A stretch of DNA of 64,000 bases from Yoonia vestfoldensis (GCF_002158905.1 NZ_CP021431.1:806001-870000); one strand, 5' to 3'. Positions 1 through 9,138 are shown, counted from the first letter of the stretch. Numbers and translations are program-made. The notes: a model not told the origin generated them from the letters alone.

Positions 1-2
1 CC

Positions 3-266
3 GAGACCCATGCCGATCTGGCCATGATGATCGAGACCGGCGAGGCGGATTGCGGCATCGGTCTGCAAGCGGTGGCGGGGCGGCTTGGTTTCGTGCCGCT
101 GGTTGGCAATGAAAGCTTTGATCTGGTGATGCGGCGGCGCGATTATTTCGAACCTCAGATCCAGGCGCTGCTGACATTCGCGCGCAGCGACGCCTTTGCC
201 GCAAGGGCCGGGCATCTGGCGGGATATGATGTGTCAGATCTGGGAAAGGTGCGCTGGAATTCCTGA
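3..266 (+). CDS. C-terminal end of a substrate-binding-domain (PBP-like, molybdate-type) transcriptional regulator, 5-prime truncated by the window
   Basis: The reading frame is open from the first bases and ends at a TGA at 264-266, so only about 87 C-terminal residues are visible. The visible part has the pattern of the COG1910-like periplasmic-binding-protein domain fused to MopR/ModE-type HTH regulators or molybdopterin proteins: an EADCGIG-type strand, GFVPL, then a FDLVMRRRDYFEP segment and the closing GYDVSDLGKVR motif. In that family the domain probably senses a small ligand such as molybdate or a cofactor precursor. The N-terminal DNA-binding part lies outside the window, so fusion to an HTH domain is an inference. 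Confidence 0.7.
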   Translation, partial: ETHADLAMMIETGEADCGIGLQAVAGRLGFVPLVGNESFDLVMRRRDYFEPQIQALLTFARSDAFAARAGHLAGYDVSDLGKVRWNS

Positions 267-351
267 TCCCCGGCGGGTCTGGCCAAACATGGCGCGGGGC
301 AGGTCGCGCCTTGCGCGCGCTGATGCCGCATCTTGTTGGGGCAGGTGGTGG

Positions 352-936
352 CTACATCTGGGGGATTTTATCATTGCGCGCGGCATGATCCACGATCTGT
401 TGGATCCGTTTGTCGCGGGTCGGCGCGGTCTTGGCCGATTTCAGCCAGCGCAGCAGATTGCGCTGATACGACGGGGCGCTATTTGCGAAATTTGCGGCGG
501 CAGGCGCTTGTTGGGTCAATGCGCTTTGCAGATCGTCCGGCAGGATACCCGCATCCACATCCGCCCAATAATCCCACAGACCGCTTTCTTTTGAGGCGAT
601 GATCGACCGCAATCCGGCCTCTGTCATCCGCCCCTGCATGATCAGTTTTTCGGCGCGGTCCTTATAGCTTTTTGCCCAAGCCTGCGTTTGTCGTGGCGCG
701 ATCAGCTGCATGGTGCGGTCATCGTCAAGCTTGCGCCGCAGACCGTCGATCCAGCCAAAGGCAATCACCGCATCAAGGATATCCTGGGCCGAGACAAATT
801 TGTCCGGCACGCTTTTCTTGAAGGTGACCAGCCAGACGCTTTCGGTCTGGGTATGATGGGCCGCCAACCATTCATGCAATTGAGCGATCGAGTTGACCTG
901 CACCATGGCAAAGCGGTCGGTGGCAAGGCCCGCCAT
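352..936 (-). CDS. YdeI/OmpD-associated family protein
   Basis: A 194-aa protein with the YdeI (bacteriocin-protection, OmpD-associated) family layout: an N-terminal region with SVWLVTFKK, the AFGWIDGLRRKLDDDR signature near residues 59-74, and a RKLDDDRTMQLIAPRQ-type stretch followed by a helical C-terminus. The family is small and cytoplasmic; its biochemical role is unclear, although relatives have been linked to peptide or antibiotic tolerance. Its ATG overlaps the TAA of the upstream RND pump gene by one base (TAATG), so it is probably translationally coupled as the third gene of that operon. An internal ATG at 906 is an alternative start. Confidence 0.85.
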   Translation of the reverse strand: MAGLATDRFAMVQVNSIAQLHEWLAAHHTQTESVWLVTFKKSVPDKFVSAQDILDAVIAFGWIDGLRRKLDDDRTMQLIAPRQTQAWAKSYKDRAEKLIMQGRMTEAGLRSIIASKESGLWDYWADVDAGILPDDLQSALTQQAPAAANFANSAPSYQRNLLRWLKSAKTAPTRDKRIQQIVDHAARNDKIPQM

Positions 937-3900
937 TATGCCGCCACCGCCGTGGCCGCGGCGGCGGCGCGGTCATCGGCCCGCCGCTCTTTGCGCAGAT
1001 AGGTGTGGTAAAGCACCGGCACGCCGATCAGCGTCAGGATAGAGGCAAAGCCAAGCCCCGCCATGATCGTGACCGCCATTGCCGCAAAGAAAGCATCCGT
1101 CAGCAAGGGCAGCATCCCCAGGATCGTCGTGCCCGCGGCCAGAACCACCGGGCGCAGACGGCTGACACTTGCCGTGATGATGGCTTTGTCTTGTGGCAGG
1201 CCGATTTCCTTTTGCGCGTCGATTTCTTCGACAAGGACAATGGCGTTTTTGATCAACATGCCTGACAAAGACAGCAGCCCAAGCATCGCGGTGAAGCTAA
1301 AGGCAAGGTCGGTGTAAAGCAGCCCCAGCGCCGCACCATTGATTGCCATCGGCACAATCGTCCAGATCACTGCGGTTTGACGCAGCTTGCCGAACAACAG
1401 GACCGTGATCAGCAGCATCGTCCCAAATGCCAGCGGCATCTGGCGACCCAGTGACGCCTGTGCATCGCCGGAACTTTCATATTCACCGCCCCATTCCAGG
1501 CGGTAACCGGCGGGCAAGTCAATCGCTTCGATCAAAGGGCGCACTTGTCCAAAGACGCTGGGCGGGGTCAGCCCGTCAATGACATTGGCCTGCACCGTGA
1601 TCGTCGGCACCCGGTTGCGCCGTTCGATCAAAGTGTCTTCGGCAATGATGTCAAACCCGTCAATCACCTGGCTGAGCGGCAGATAATCCCCGATCGCGGT
1701 GGAATAGACGATCTGATCCAACAGCTGGCCATCGCGGTCGGTCTCGCTGCGGGGGGTGCGCACGATGATGTCGATCAGGCGATCACGTTCGCGGTAAGTG
1801 CCGGCAGGGATGCCATTCGTGGCAAGCGCAATCGCATTGGCAACATCGGCACGCCCGATCCCCGCGGCCTGCGCGCGGTCTTCGGCATAGATGGGCCGTG
1901 TGACGATTTCCATTTCGCGCCAATCATTATGTTCGCTGTGCAGCAAGGGTGTCGCGTTGCGCAGGATATCCTCTGCCTGGGCAGCAAGGCTGCGCAGCAC
2001 CGCGGCATCGGGGCCGTAAAAGCGGGCTTCGATGTCCGAACTGACAGGCGGGCCATAGATGATCCGCTTGGTCTGCAATTCGGCCCATGGCAAAGCCTGC
2101 ACACCAAATTGGTCCAGATCCGCGCGCAGCGCCGGGATCGCATCATCGCTTGTGGCCCTGATGACCAGCTGGCCATAAGAACTGTCGGTACTGGGCGGAT
2201 TATAGGTCAGGATAAAGCGGCTTACGCCCTGACCGATCGTGGCTGTCACGGCGGCGACGTCATCGCGTGCCAGCAGCCAGTCTTCGATCACCTTGAGATC
2301 GTCAGAGACCTTGCCAATCGCCGTGCCTTGGGCGGCCTTGTATTCAAGGTAGAACAGCGGCGTTGTCGCGGCTGGGAAAAACTGCTGCTTGACCTGGGCA
2401 AAGGCCAAGACGCAGGCAACCGTGGTGCCGATCAGCCCCGCGATGACCAGCCAGCGCAGCGCCAATGCCCGCCGCACAAGGCTGCCATAGGCGCGAAAAA
2501 CCGGGCCGTTATAGCCGGTGTCGTCACCGTCAAGACCGCCGGTCTTGAACATGTAATGCCCCAGCAAAGGCGTCACCGTCACCGCCACAACCCACGACAA
2601 CATCAGCGAAATCCCGATCACGGCAAAAAGCGTGAACATGAATTCGCCGGTTGCGTCAGGTGACAATCCGATGCCGGCAAAGGCCATGATGCCAATGATG
2701 GTCGCGCCCAACAGCGGGATCTGGGTTTTCTGCGTCGCAGTATCGGCGGCCGCGCGCGATGTGCGGCCTTTGCGCATTTCCTGCTGCATGCTTTCGGCGA
2801 TCACGATCGCATTATCGACAAGCATACCCATCGCGATGATCAGTGCGCCCAGACTGATCCGTTCGACTTTGACCTCGAACAAATACATGAAAAAGAATGT
2901 CGCCATGACGGTCAGCAACAATGACAGGCCGACAACCACCGAGGCCCTGACCCCCATGAACACCGCCAAAACAGCGATCACAACGCTGACCGACAGCGCG
3001 AGCGACACAAGAAAGCTGCTATTTGCATCATCGACGACGTGATGTTGTTCATAGATCGGGGTCAAGGTGACACCAAGAGGCAGCTCTTTTTCGAGGTCTT
3101 TTAACGCGGCTTCGACCCGGTGACCGACCGCGATGATATTTTCCGAGGACAGCCCGGACACGCCCAGGGTAAAAACCTCTTGCCCGTTGTGGCGCAGGAT
3201 ATGCTCTGGGTTGTCAACGCGGGCGCGGGTGACCTGGGCAATGTCCAGCAGGTTCAAAACCTCGCCCTGCAGCCCGAAGGTCAGGCCGCTGATCTGGCTG
3301 ACGCTATCCTTGGCAGAGGGGCCTTCGATCCGCAGGTTTGTGCTGTCATTCGTCACAAAACCCGTTGGATTGATCGCGGTCGAGGTATTGATGGCGCCGA
3401 TGATCACATCCGGGTTGATCCCCAGTGACGACAGCACCTGCGAGGACGGCTCGACAAAAATCGCCTCTTCCGGAAGCCCTTTGATTTCGACATTCGCGAC
3501 ACCATCAACGGTCAGCAGGTCACGGCGCAAAAAGGTCGCGATGTCCCAGATTTCGGCATCCGAAAACCCCGGCGCGGATACGGCGTAAAGAATGCCGAAG
3601 ACAGCGCCAAAATCGTCGTTGACAATAGAGGTCAAGGCTTCTGCCGGGAGCGATGCGCGCGCATCGGCCACGCGGGCGCGCAGATCGTCCCAGATCTGGG
3701 GCAGTTCATTCGGGCCATAGACGTCATCGACTTCGACCTCGATGACGGATGTGCCTTGGGTGTTGCGCGATGTGACGGTCTTGACCTCGTCCATCTGCTG
3801 GATCTCGGCTTCCAGCACTTCGGAAATCTCGGTGGCGACCTCAAAGGCTGTGGCGCCGGGATAGGGCGTGATGACCATTGCCGATTTCAGGGTGAAGGTC

Positions 3901-4013
3901 GGGTCTTCGAGCTTGCCGACCGACAGATAGCCATAGACCCCGCCAAAGATCGCAAACAGCATGAATATCCATGTATAGATCGGATATTCGATGGAAAAAC
4001 GTGCAATTTTCAT
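936..4013 (-). CDS. RND efflux transporter permease subunit (AcrB family)
   Basis: A 1025-aa inner-membrane RND pump. The sequence shows a first membrane segment at about residues 12-30, a large periplasmic loop, the membrane block around GMLVDNAIVIAE (about residue 395) that carries the proton-relay aspartate of this superfamily, a second periplasmic loop, and a second TM bundle with LSGMLIKNAIVLVEE. Length matches the usual 1,020-1,060 residues. It would export drugs, bile-salt-like compounds or metals by proton antiport, together with the adaptor encoded immediately upstream (4 bp gap) and an outer-membrane channel not present here. Substrate cannot be inferred. The divergent TetR gene is the likely repressor. 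Confidence 0.93.
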   Translation of the reverse strand: MKIARFSIEYPIYTWIFMLFAIFGGVYGYLSVGKLEDPTFTLKSAMVITPYPGATAFEVATEISEVLEAEIQQMDEVKTVTSRNTQGTSVIEVEVDDVYGPNELPQIWDDLRARVADARASLPAEALTSIVNDDFGAVFGILYAVSAPGFSDAEIWDIATFLRRDLLTVDGVANVEIKGLPEEAIFVEPSSQVLSSLGINPDVIIGAINTSTAINPTGFVTNDSTNLRIEGPSAKDSVSQISGLTFGLQGEVLNLLDIAQVTRARVDNPEHILRHNGQEVFTLGVSGLSSENIIAVGHRVEAALKDLEKELPLGVTLTPIYEQHHVVDDANSSFLVSLALSVSVVIAVLAVFMGVRASVVVGLSLLLTVMATFFFMYLFEVKVERISLGALIIAMGMLVDNAIVIAESMQQEMRKGRTSRAAADTATQKTQIPLLGATIIGIMAFAGIGLSPDATGEFMFTLFAVIGISLMLSWVVAVTVTPLLGHYMFKTGGLDGDDTGYNGPVFRAYGSLVRRALALRWLVIAGLIGTTVACVLAFAQVKQQFFPAATTPLFYLEYKAAQGTAIGKVSDDLKVIEDWLLARDDVAAVTATIGQGVSRFILTYNPPSTDSSYGQLVIRATSDDAIPALRADLDQFGVQALPWAELQTKRIIYGPPVSSDIEARFYGPDAAVLRSLAAQAEDILRNATPLLHSEHNDWREMEIVTRPIYAEDRAQAAGIGRADVANAIALATNGIPAGTYRERDRLIDIIVRTPRSETDRDGQLLDQIVYSTAIGDYLPLSQVIDGFDIIAEDTLIERRNRVPTITVQANVIDGLTPPSVFGQVRPLIEAIDLPAGYRLEWGGEYESSGDAQASLGRQMPLAFGTMLLITVLLFGKLRQTAVIWTIVPMAINGAALGLLYTDLAFSFTAMLGLLSLSGMLIKNAIVLVEEIDAQKEIGLPQDKAIITASVSRLRPVVLAAGTTILGMLPLLTDAFFAAMAVTIMAGLGFASILTLIGVPVLYHTYLRKERRADDRAAAAATAVAA

Positions 4014-4017
4014 GGCG

Positions 4018-5094
4018 TTACCTCACGCTGAGGCTGGTAAAGGGCCGCACTGTATCACCAGCGCGCAACATCTGGATGCCCGCGCCCACGACCAAGGCGG
4101 CCGGGTCCAGCCCGCTGACGGTGATCTGGGTGCCATTGGCTGACGTCACGTCCACCACGCGCCAATCCACCGTGCCGCTTTGCCCGTCATCACCGGGGGT
4201 ATAGACCATGACCCGCGCCCCATCTGTGCCGATTGCAACGGCGGATGGCGGCAAGATCGTCGCATGGGCATCGCCTGCGGACAGACGCGCCGTCACCGTC
4301 ATCGACGCCCCCGGAATGATCGCCGGCGGGATCTGGTCTGGTGGCAGCGCAAAGGTCACACGATAGCTTTGCCCGATATTCTGCGTCTCGGCGTTGAATT
4401 CGCGCATTGCCAAAGGCACTTCGCCTTCGAACAGGGGGGATGTGCCGAAAAAGCTGATGCCATCGACATCTGCCAGGCTTTGGAACAAGCGTTCCGGCAC
4501 ATCAATTTCAACGCGGACCTCTGACATGTCATGCAGGCGCACGATCGGCTGGCCAGGGGTGACATTGGCGAAATTCGGGGTCAGCCGCGATGCGACAAGC
4601 GCGCGAAATGGTGCGGCCAAACGGGCGTCATCCAGCGCATCCGCCGCCTCGCGCCAAGAGACCGCGGCCAGATCGCGCGCGGTTTCGGCGTTTTCGGCCT
4701 GCGTGGCCGAGGCGGCATTGGATTGCACCAGCGTTTGCGCCCGCGTCAGGTCACGGTCGGCCTGGGCCAGTTCTAGCCTCGCCCGTTCGACCGCGCGTTC
4801 AAAAGGCGCAAGGTTCAATGCGGCGATCTGTGCACCCTGTTCCAGAAACTGACCTTCCTCCGCCTCGAACATGACCAGCCGACCGCCGACTTCGAAAGAC
4901 AGATCCACCGTTTCCAGCGCGGCGACCTGGCCAAAAAACACGCGTTCGTTTTGTGTCGCATCGCCACCCGCCGTGATCAGTTTTACCGCGCGGATCGGGG
5001 CCGGGTCGCCCGAGGGGGTCAGCGCCACAGTATCTTGTGCGTGAAGGGGGGCTGCCAAGACAAATGCCGCGACGCAAGCAGTGATCAGTTTCAT
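4018..5094 (-). CDS. RND efflux periplasmic adaptor (membrane fusion protein, HlyD/AcrA type)
   Basis: A 358-aa adaptor. I chose the ATG at 5094 because it starts a clean signal peptide (MKLITACVAAFVLAAPLHAQ) and has GGAG about 8 bases upstream; an upstream in-frame start at 5151 would add an uncharged leader-like tail. The protein has the lipoyl/barrel-sandwich pattern (VDLSFEVGGRLV, EEGQFLEQGAQIAAL), a coiled-coil hairpin rich in Ala/Gln/Glu (about residues 90-150), the matching second lipoyl half (LAAPFRALVASRL) and beta-barrel domains. It bridges the RND pump to an outer-membrane channel. It is first in a three-gene reverse-strand operon with the pump and the YdeI-like gene. Confidence 0.92.
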   Translation of the reverse strand: MKLITACVAAFVLAAPLHAQDTVALTPSGDPAPIRAVKLITAGGDATQNERVFFGQVAALETVDLSFEVGGRLVMFEAEEGQFLEQGAQIAALNLAPFERAVERARLELAQADRDLTRAQTLVQSNAASATQAENAETARDLAAVSWREAADALDDARLAAPFRALVASRLTPNFANVTPGQPIVRLHDMSEVRVEIDVPERLFQSLADVDGISFFGTSPLFEGEVPLAMREFNAETQNIGQSYRVTFALPPDQIPPAIIPGASMTVTARLSAGDAHATILPPSAVAIGTDGARVMVYTPGDDGQSGTVDWRVVDVTSANGTQITVSGLDPAALVVGAGIQMLRAGDTVRPFTSLSVR

Positions 5095-5138
5095 AAGGTG
5101 GCTCCGGTGTGGGTACTGGGTCGTACTTAGGGGCTGCG

Positions 5139-5151
5139 TTGCCGTTGGCAA
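5139..5151. promoter_or_regulatory. Candidate operator between the RND operon and its TetR regulator
   Basis: TTGCC-gtt-GGCAA is a perfect 5-3-5 inverted repeat in the divergent intergenic region. GTACT direct copies at about 5113 and 5124 and an inverted AGTACC at about 5169 lie in the same region. TetR proteins bind such short palindromes between divergent genes; which of these motifs is used cannot be told from the sequence. Confidence 0.3.
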
Positions 5152-5209
5152 GACAAAATGATACGGTTTAGTACCTTTATTTTCTTAATAGACCCTCTAC
5201 GTTGGAAAA

Positions 5210-5812
5210 ATGAGCAAAGCTTCTCCTCAAGCGCGGATCATGACCAGCGCACGTCGGCTGTTCTTTGAACATGGCTTTGAAAAGGTATCGACTGACCTGC
5301 TGGCGCGGGAGGCGGCGGTTTCAAAGGCGACGATCTATCGCCATTTCAAGAACATGGATGATATCCTGCGCTGCGTCACCGAAACCGAAGCGCTGAAATT
5401 TCGTGAAACAACGCCGCCCCAGACCACGACTTTGCAAGAGCTGCGCCGCGCGCTGGTGCAATATAGCACCAAATTGCTGACCTTTCTGAACCATTCCGAT
5501 ACGATGGAATTCACCCGCCTGATCCATGAAGAGGCGCGCGGCAATCCCGATATCGGCAAGACGTTTTTCGATGCAGCCTATGGCCGGACCCAGCTGGATT
5601 TCGCCAAGATGTTTCAGGCCGCGCAAGCCCATGGCGTCTTGTGCGACACGACCGATCCGATGGTGATGGCCGAGGATTTGATCGGGCTTCTGGAAGGGTT
5701 GGGGATCGTGCGGGTGCAATTGGGCGTGGTGAAAACGCCCTATCCGGATGTGGATCAACGCACCGAGCGCGCCGTCACCACGATCCTGCGGATGCATGCC
5801 AAAACCGCATGA
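5210..5812 (+). CDS. TetR/AcrR family transcriptional regulator
   Basis: A 200-aa one-domain-plus-ligand-domain regulator. The N-terminus carries a standard TetR helix-turn-helix: RIMTSARRLFFEHGFEKVS, then LAREAAVSKATIYRHFKN at residues 30-47. The remainder is a helical ligand-binding domain of the AefR/TetR_C type. It is divergent from the efflux operon (start codons about 115 bp apart), which is the typical position of a local repressor of an RND pump that is relieved by pump substrates. The inducer is unknown. Confidence 0.9.
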   Translation: MSKASPQARIMTSARRLFFEHGFEKVSTDLLAREAAVSKATIYRHFKNMDDILRCVTETEALKFRETTPPQTTTLQELRRALVQYSTKLLTFLNHSDTMEFTRLIHEEARGNPDIGKTFFDAAYGRTQLDFAKMFQAAQAHGVLCDTTDPMVMAEDLIGLLEGLGIVRVQLGVVKTPYPDVDQRTERAVTTILRMHAKTA

Positions 5813-5857
5813 CTCCGGCCGGTCCGGCGCAGGCGCTGCCATGGCGGTTTTGCGAGG

Positions 5858-6739
5858 CTAGGGGGTCACGGACAGGTCCAGCAACAATTTTTGCAGCGCG
5901 GGATGGGGGAATTTTCGGGGCAGGGTCACCGCGAAAAACGGTTCCGTGATCCCCAAAGCGAAAGGCGCTGTTGCCAGCACGCCGCTGGCGATTTCATCGG
6001 CGACCACGACCGTTGGCGCAATCGCCAGCCCCACCCCTTCGCGCGCAAGAAGGCGGACCATCGCCATATCATCGACATGGGCCACGATACGCGGCTGCAA
6101 GCCCAACCGGGCCACCAGATTTTCAAACCCGGTGCGGATGACATGCTCGGTCGGCAATATCAAAGGCTCATTGGCCAGCATTGCGGCAAGGCTGTCATGG
6201 CGCAGCCGGTCGGGCCGGCCATGAATGCGCACCGCCTGTTCGGCAATCCGCTGCGCTGCGAAGGACCTGCCCGACAGTGTGTCGGGGGTCTGGGTCATCA
6301 GGACAACATCCAGCGCAAGGCTTTCAAGATCATCCAACAAGACTTGGGTATTGCCCGATTTCAGCCAGAAGCTGCCGGCATTCGACGCCAGCAGCGGCCG
6401 CAAAAACTGCATTTGAAAATTGCGCGACAATGTCGACAAGGCCCCGATCCGCAGCGGCGGCGCCATCGTGCTGTTTTGCTGGAGCGTTGCCAAAAGCTCG
6501 TCGCCGGTGGTGAAAATCCGCTCGGCATGGTCAAGGGCGATGCGCCCCGCTTCGGTCAAGACAAGGCTGCGTGCGACGCGGTCAAAGAGCGCATAGCCAA
6601 GGCGATCTTCCAATTGCTTGATCTGCACCGACAAAGCCGATTGCGCCACGTTCAGCCGTTCCGCGGCGCGGCCCAGATGGCCTTCGCGGGCGACTTCGCG
6701 GAAATAGCGCAGGTGATGATAATTCAGACGCGAGTTCAT
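5858..6739 (-). CDS. LysR family regulator paired with an SbtA-like bicarbonate transporter
   Basis: A 293-aa LysR-type regulator. The winged HTH is at residues 6-65 (LRYFREVAREGHLGRAAERL, then NVAQSALSVQIKQLEDRLG), followed by the two-lobed effector-binding domain. It starts 93 bp from the divergent transporter start. LysR genes divergent from sodium-dependent bicarbonate transporter genes recur in proteobacteria, so control of that transporter is the simplest reading. The effector (bicarbonate/CO2 status or a central metabolite) is unknown. Confidence 0.9.
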   Translation of the reverse strand: MNSRLNYHHLRYFREVAREGHLGRAAERLNVAQSALSVQIKQLEDRLGYALFDRVARSLVLTEAGRIALDHAERIFTTGDELLATLQQNSTMAPPLRIGALSTLSRNFQMQFLRPLLASNAGSFWLKSGNTQVLLDDLESLALDVVLMTQTPDTLSGRSFAAQRIAEQAVRIHGRPDRLRHDSLAAMLANEPLILPTEHVIRTGFENLVARLGLQPRIVAHVDDMAMVRLLAREGVGLAIAPTVVVADEIASGVLATAPFALGITEPFFAVTLPRKFPHPALQKLLLDLSVTP

Positions 6740-6757
6740 TCTGTTTTATAGACCAAA

Positions 6758-6771
6758 ATCATCAGAATGAT
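6758..6771. promoter_or_regulatory. LysR-type operator candidate
   Basis: ATCAT-caga-ATGAT forms a short inverted repeat in an AT-rich tract midway between the LysR gene and the divergent transporter gene. LysR recognition sites usually contain a T-N11-A dyad, and this site fits in position and shape. Confidence 0.4.
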
Positions 6772-6831
6772 ATATTTTTATTTCGCTTCCCGGTCCTCTA
6801 TCCCGGCGCGGTAACCCGCAAGGAGCCCGCA

Positions 6832-7899
6832 ATGGATATTCTCATCACGATCGCCAGCAGTTTTGTCGAACAGCTGCAAAAACCGACCTTGGCCTTTTTG
6901 ATCGCAGGGATGCTGCTGGCGGCGGCTGGCAGCAAATTCGAAGTGCCCGAGCCGGTCTATAAGTTCATCGTGATCCTGCTTTTGCTCAAGGTCGGGCTTG
7001 GCGCGGGGATCTCGATCCGCGAGGCGGATGCGATCACGCTGATGGTGCCTGCAATCGGCGCGGCCTTTGTGGGGGTGGCGATTGTGATGCTGGGCAGCCA
7101 GACCTTGGCGCGCTGCCGGGGCGTGGCGCAGGTGGATGGGCTGGCGACGGCGGGCCTTTTCGGGGCGGTGTCGGCTTCGACCCTTGCTGCGGGGATGGCG
7201 GTGCTGGACGATAGCGGCATCGCCTATGAAGGGTTCATCGGCGCGCTCTATCCGTTCATGGATATCGCGGCTTTGGTGACCGCGATCTTATTGGCCAAAC
7301 TGGCCGCCGCGCGCAGGGTGGGCGCGACAGGCACGCTGAACGCCGATGGAACGATCAGCGGCGGAACCCAAGGCCATGTTGTGTTCGATGACAGAACAGA
7401 CAGGGCAAATCTGGTCAGCGGCATCTTGCTGGATACCTGCCGCAGTCCCGCGATCTCGGCTTTGCTGGCGGGGCTTGCGATTGGCATGCTGGCACAGCCG
7501 GACGCGATCTATCACAGCTTTTATGAACCGCTGTTCCGCGGATTGCTGTCGGTCTTGATGCTGATCATGGGGATGGAGGCCTGGAGCCGTCTGGCAGAGC
7601 TGCGTAAAGTGGCACATGTTTATATCGTCTATGGCGTCACGGCCCCGATCATCCACGGCCTGATCGGTTTTCTGGTCGGCATGCTGGCGCATGAGATGAC
7701 GGGCTTTTCCGCCGGGGGTGTTGTGCTTCTTGCGGTGATGGCGGCTTCCAGCTCTGACATTTCCGGACCGCCGACATTACGGGCCGCTTTGCCAGAGGCG
7801 AACCCCTCGGCCTATGTCGGCACCTCGACGGGTCTGGGCACGCCCATCGCGATCTTGAGCATCCCCTTGTTCATCGCCTTGGCAGAGCTGCTGATATGA
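6832..7899 (+). CDS. Sodium-dependent bicarbonate transporter family permease (SbtA-like)
   Basis: A 355-aa polytopic membrane protein with about ten hydrophobic segments. Family hallmarks are the opening KPTLAFLIAGMLLAAAGSKFEVP, a conserved LLLKVGLGAGISIR segment near residue 55, GLFGAVSASTLAAG and the closing SSSDISGPPTLRAALPEANPSAY motif near residue 305. A polar, less conserved loop at about residues 155-190 separates two five-helix halves, as in SbtA. Members import bicarbonate with sodium; in heterotrophs they may feed anaplerotic carboxylation. The gene stands alone and is divergent from a LysR regulator. Confidence 0.88.
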   Translation: MDILITIASSFVEQLQKPTLAFLIAGMLLAAAGSKFEVPEPVYKFIVILLLLKVGLGAGISIREADAITLMVPAIGAAFVGVAIVMLGSQTLARCRGVAQVDGLATAGLFGAVSASTLAAGMAVLDDSGIAYEGFIGALYPFMDIAALVTAILLAKLAAARRVGATGTLNADGTISGGTQGHVVFDDRTDRANLVSGILLDTCRSPAISALLAGLAIGMLAQPDAIYHSFYEPLFRGLLSVLMLIMGMEAWSRLAELRKVAHVYIVYGVTAPIIHGLIGFLVGMLAHEMTGFSAGGVVLLAVMAASSSDISGPPTLRAALPEANPSAYVGTSTGLGTPIAILSIPLFIALAELLI

Positions 7900-8026
7900 G
7901 GCAGGCGGGGGCATCTGGTGCGGGGGCTAACGGCTCTTTCAGGTTTTCGCGCGTTCAGTTAAACTGGCCTTATCACGCTGCGCCTTGCAGAATATCCGCA
8001 ACGCCCGACTGGAAATGCGTCGTCTG

Positions 8027-9055
8027 ATGAATGCAAAAATCAAGAACATGGAAGACTTTGCGCAGGTTTGCGGAATCTCGCGGCCGACGGTGTCAAAGTA
8101 TTTCAACGATCCCACCAGCGTGCGAAAATCCACCCGCGCGCAGATCGAGGCGGCTTTGGATCGCTATGAATACCGGCCCAATATCTATGCGATCAACCAA
8201 AACCGCCGCCAGACCAAGAATATCGGGCTGGTTGTCCCGAACCTGACCGACCCGTTTTTCGCGGCAATTGCCCGCACGATCGAAAGCTTGATCGTGGATG
8301 CGGGGTTCAATCCGCTTTTGCTCAGCTCGCATGGCGGGCCGGATCAAGAGGTCGCCAATCTGAACTCTTTGCGCGCGATCAAACCGGCGGCGGTTCTGTT
8401 GGCGCCCTTGGGCCGGGCGTCTCATGCAGATATGCTGGCGGCTTTCGCGCAAGAGATCCCGACAGTTCTGTTTGACGCCAATATTGACAATGTAGGCGAA
8501 GCTTTCTTTGGGTCCGACAACCATCAAAGCATCGGCATCATTGTCGATTATCTGTGCGAAACCGGCGAGCCACCGGTGTTTTTCGAGATGAAGACACCGA
8601 TCAACCCCAATGCGTTCAAACGGCGCGAGGCCTATCGCGCGGCCATGGCAAAACGCGGGCTAGAGGCGCATTTGATCCAGGTCGACGGGGATGGTTGGGG
8701 CTTCGAGGAAATCGGGTTCCGCGAAGGGTCGCGGATGATCGCGCAGCGCAACCTGCCCAGCAATACGGTGCTGTGTTCCAATGATCGCCTTGCCATCGGG
8801 CTGCTGTCGGCCGCTTATGAAAGCGGCTTGCGGGTCGGGGCGGGGGCGGGCAGCGCGCTGCGGATTGCGGGCCATGATGACCATCCGTTTTCACGCTACA
8901 CATCCCCCAGCCTGACCACGGTATCGCAGGATTACGACGCGATTGCCGCGCGCAGCGTGGATACGATTCTGAACCTGATCGAGTCCGAAGATCGGTTGGA
9001 CCAGCGCGAGGTGACGCTGTTCGAGGGGCGTTTGGTCAAAAGAGGCTCTGCCTAA
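8027..9055 (+). CDS. LacI family transcriptional regulator of the polyol operon
   Basis: A 342-aa LacI/GalR-family repressor when started at ATG 8027, which puts seven residues before the HTH (MEDFAQVCGISRPTVSKYFN) as is usual; a TTG start at 7985 would add 14 residues. The hinge region (YRPNIYAINQNRR) and a periplasmic-binding-protein-like sensor domain (NIGLVVPNLTDPFFAAIART and onward) follow. It lies directly upstream of the polyol ABC transporter operon, and a perfect palindrome sits between them. Repression relieved by a sugar alcohol is inferred from context. Confidence 0.9.
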   Translation: MNAKIKNMEDFAQVCGISRPTVSKYFNDPTSVRKSTRAQIEAALDRYEYRPNIYAINQNRRQTKNIGLVVPNLTDPFFAAIARTIESLIVDAGFNPLLLSSHGGPDQEVANLNSLRAIKPAAVLLAPLGRASHADMLAAFAQEIPTVLFDANIDNVGEAFFGSDNHQSIGIIVDYLCETGEPPVFFEMKTPINPNAFKRREAYRAAMAKRGLEAHLIQVDGDGWGFEEIGFREGSRMIAQRNLPSNTVLCSNDRLAIGLLSAAYESGLRVGAGAGSALRIAGHDDHPFSRYTSPSLTTVSQDYDAIAARSVDTILNLIESEDRLDQREVTLFEGRLVKRGSA

Positions 9056-9087
9056 CATATTGTTTTCATTTCTTGAAAATACTTAAT

Positions 9088-9101
9088 TTTGCGCGCGCAA
9101 A
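9088..9101. promoter_or_regulatory. Perfect palindromic LacI-type operator
   Basis: TTTGCGCGCGCAAA is a perfect 14-bp palindrome with a central CG, the usual architecture of LacI/GalR-family operators. It lies 33 bp after the lacI-type stop and 71 bp before the binding-protein gene, just upstream of the candidate -35. Confidence 0.6.
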
Positions 9102-9109
9102 GTTTTTAA

Positions 9110-9138
9110 TTGACGCATGGTGACTGTGCGCCTTAGGG
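9110..9138 (+). promoter_or_regulatory. Candidate promoter of the polyol operon
   Basis: TTGACG is followed 17 bp later by TTAGGG, giving a sigma-70-like -35 and a weak -10. It is located between the operator palindrome and the strong ribosome-binding site (GGGAGGAC) of the binding-protein gene. Confidence 0.35.

Noticed and set aside
1545..2663. Long forward-strand open frame opposite the RND pump gene
   Set aside because: It is antisense to a full-length, well-conserved pump. GC-rich third positions of the pump keep the opposite strand open, and the translated product has the Gln/His/Arg-rich composition of a shadow frame.
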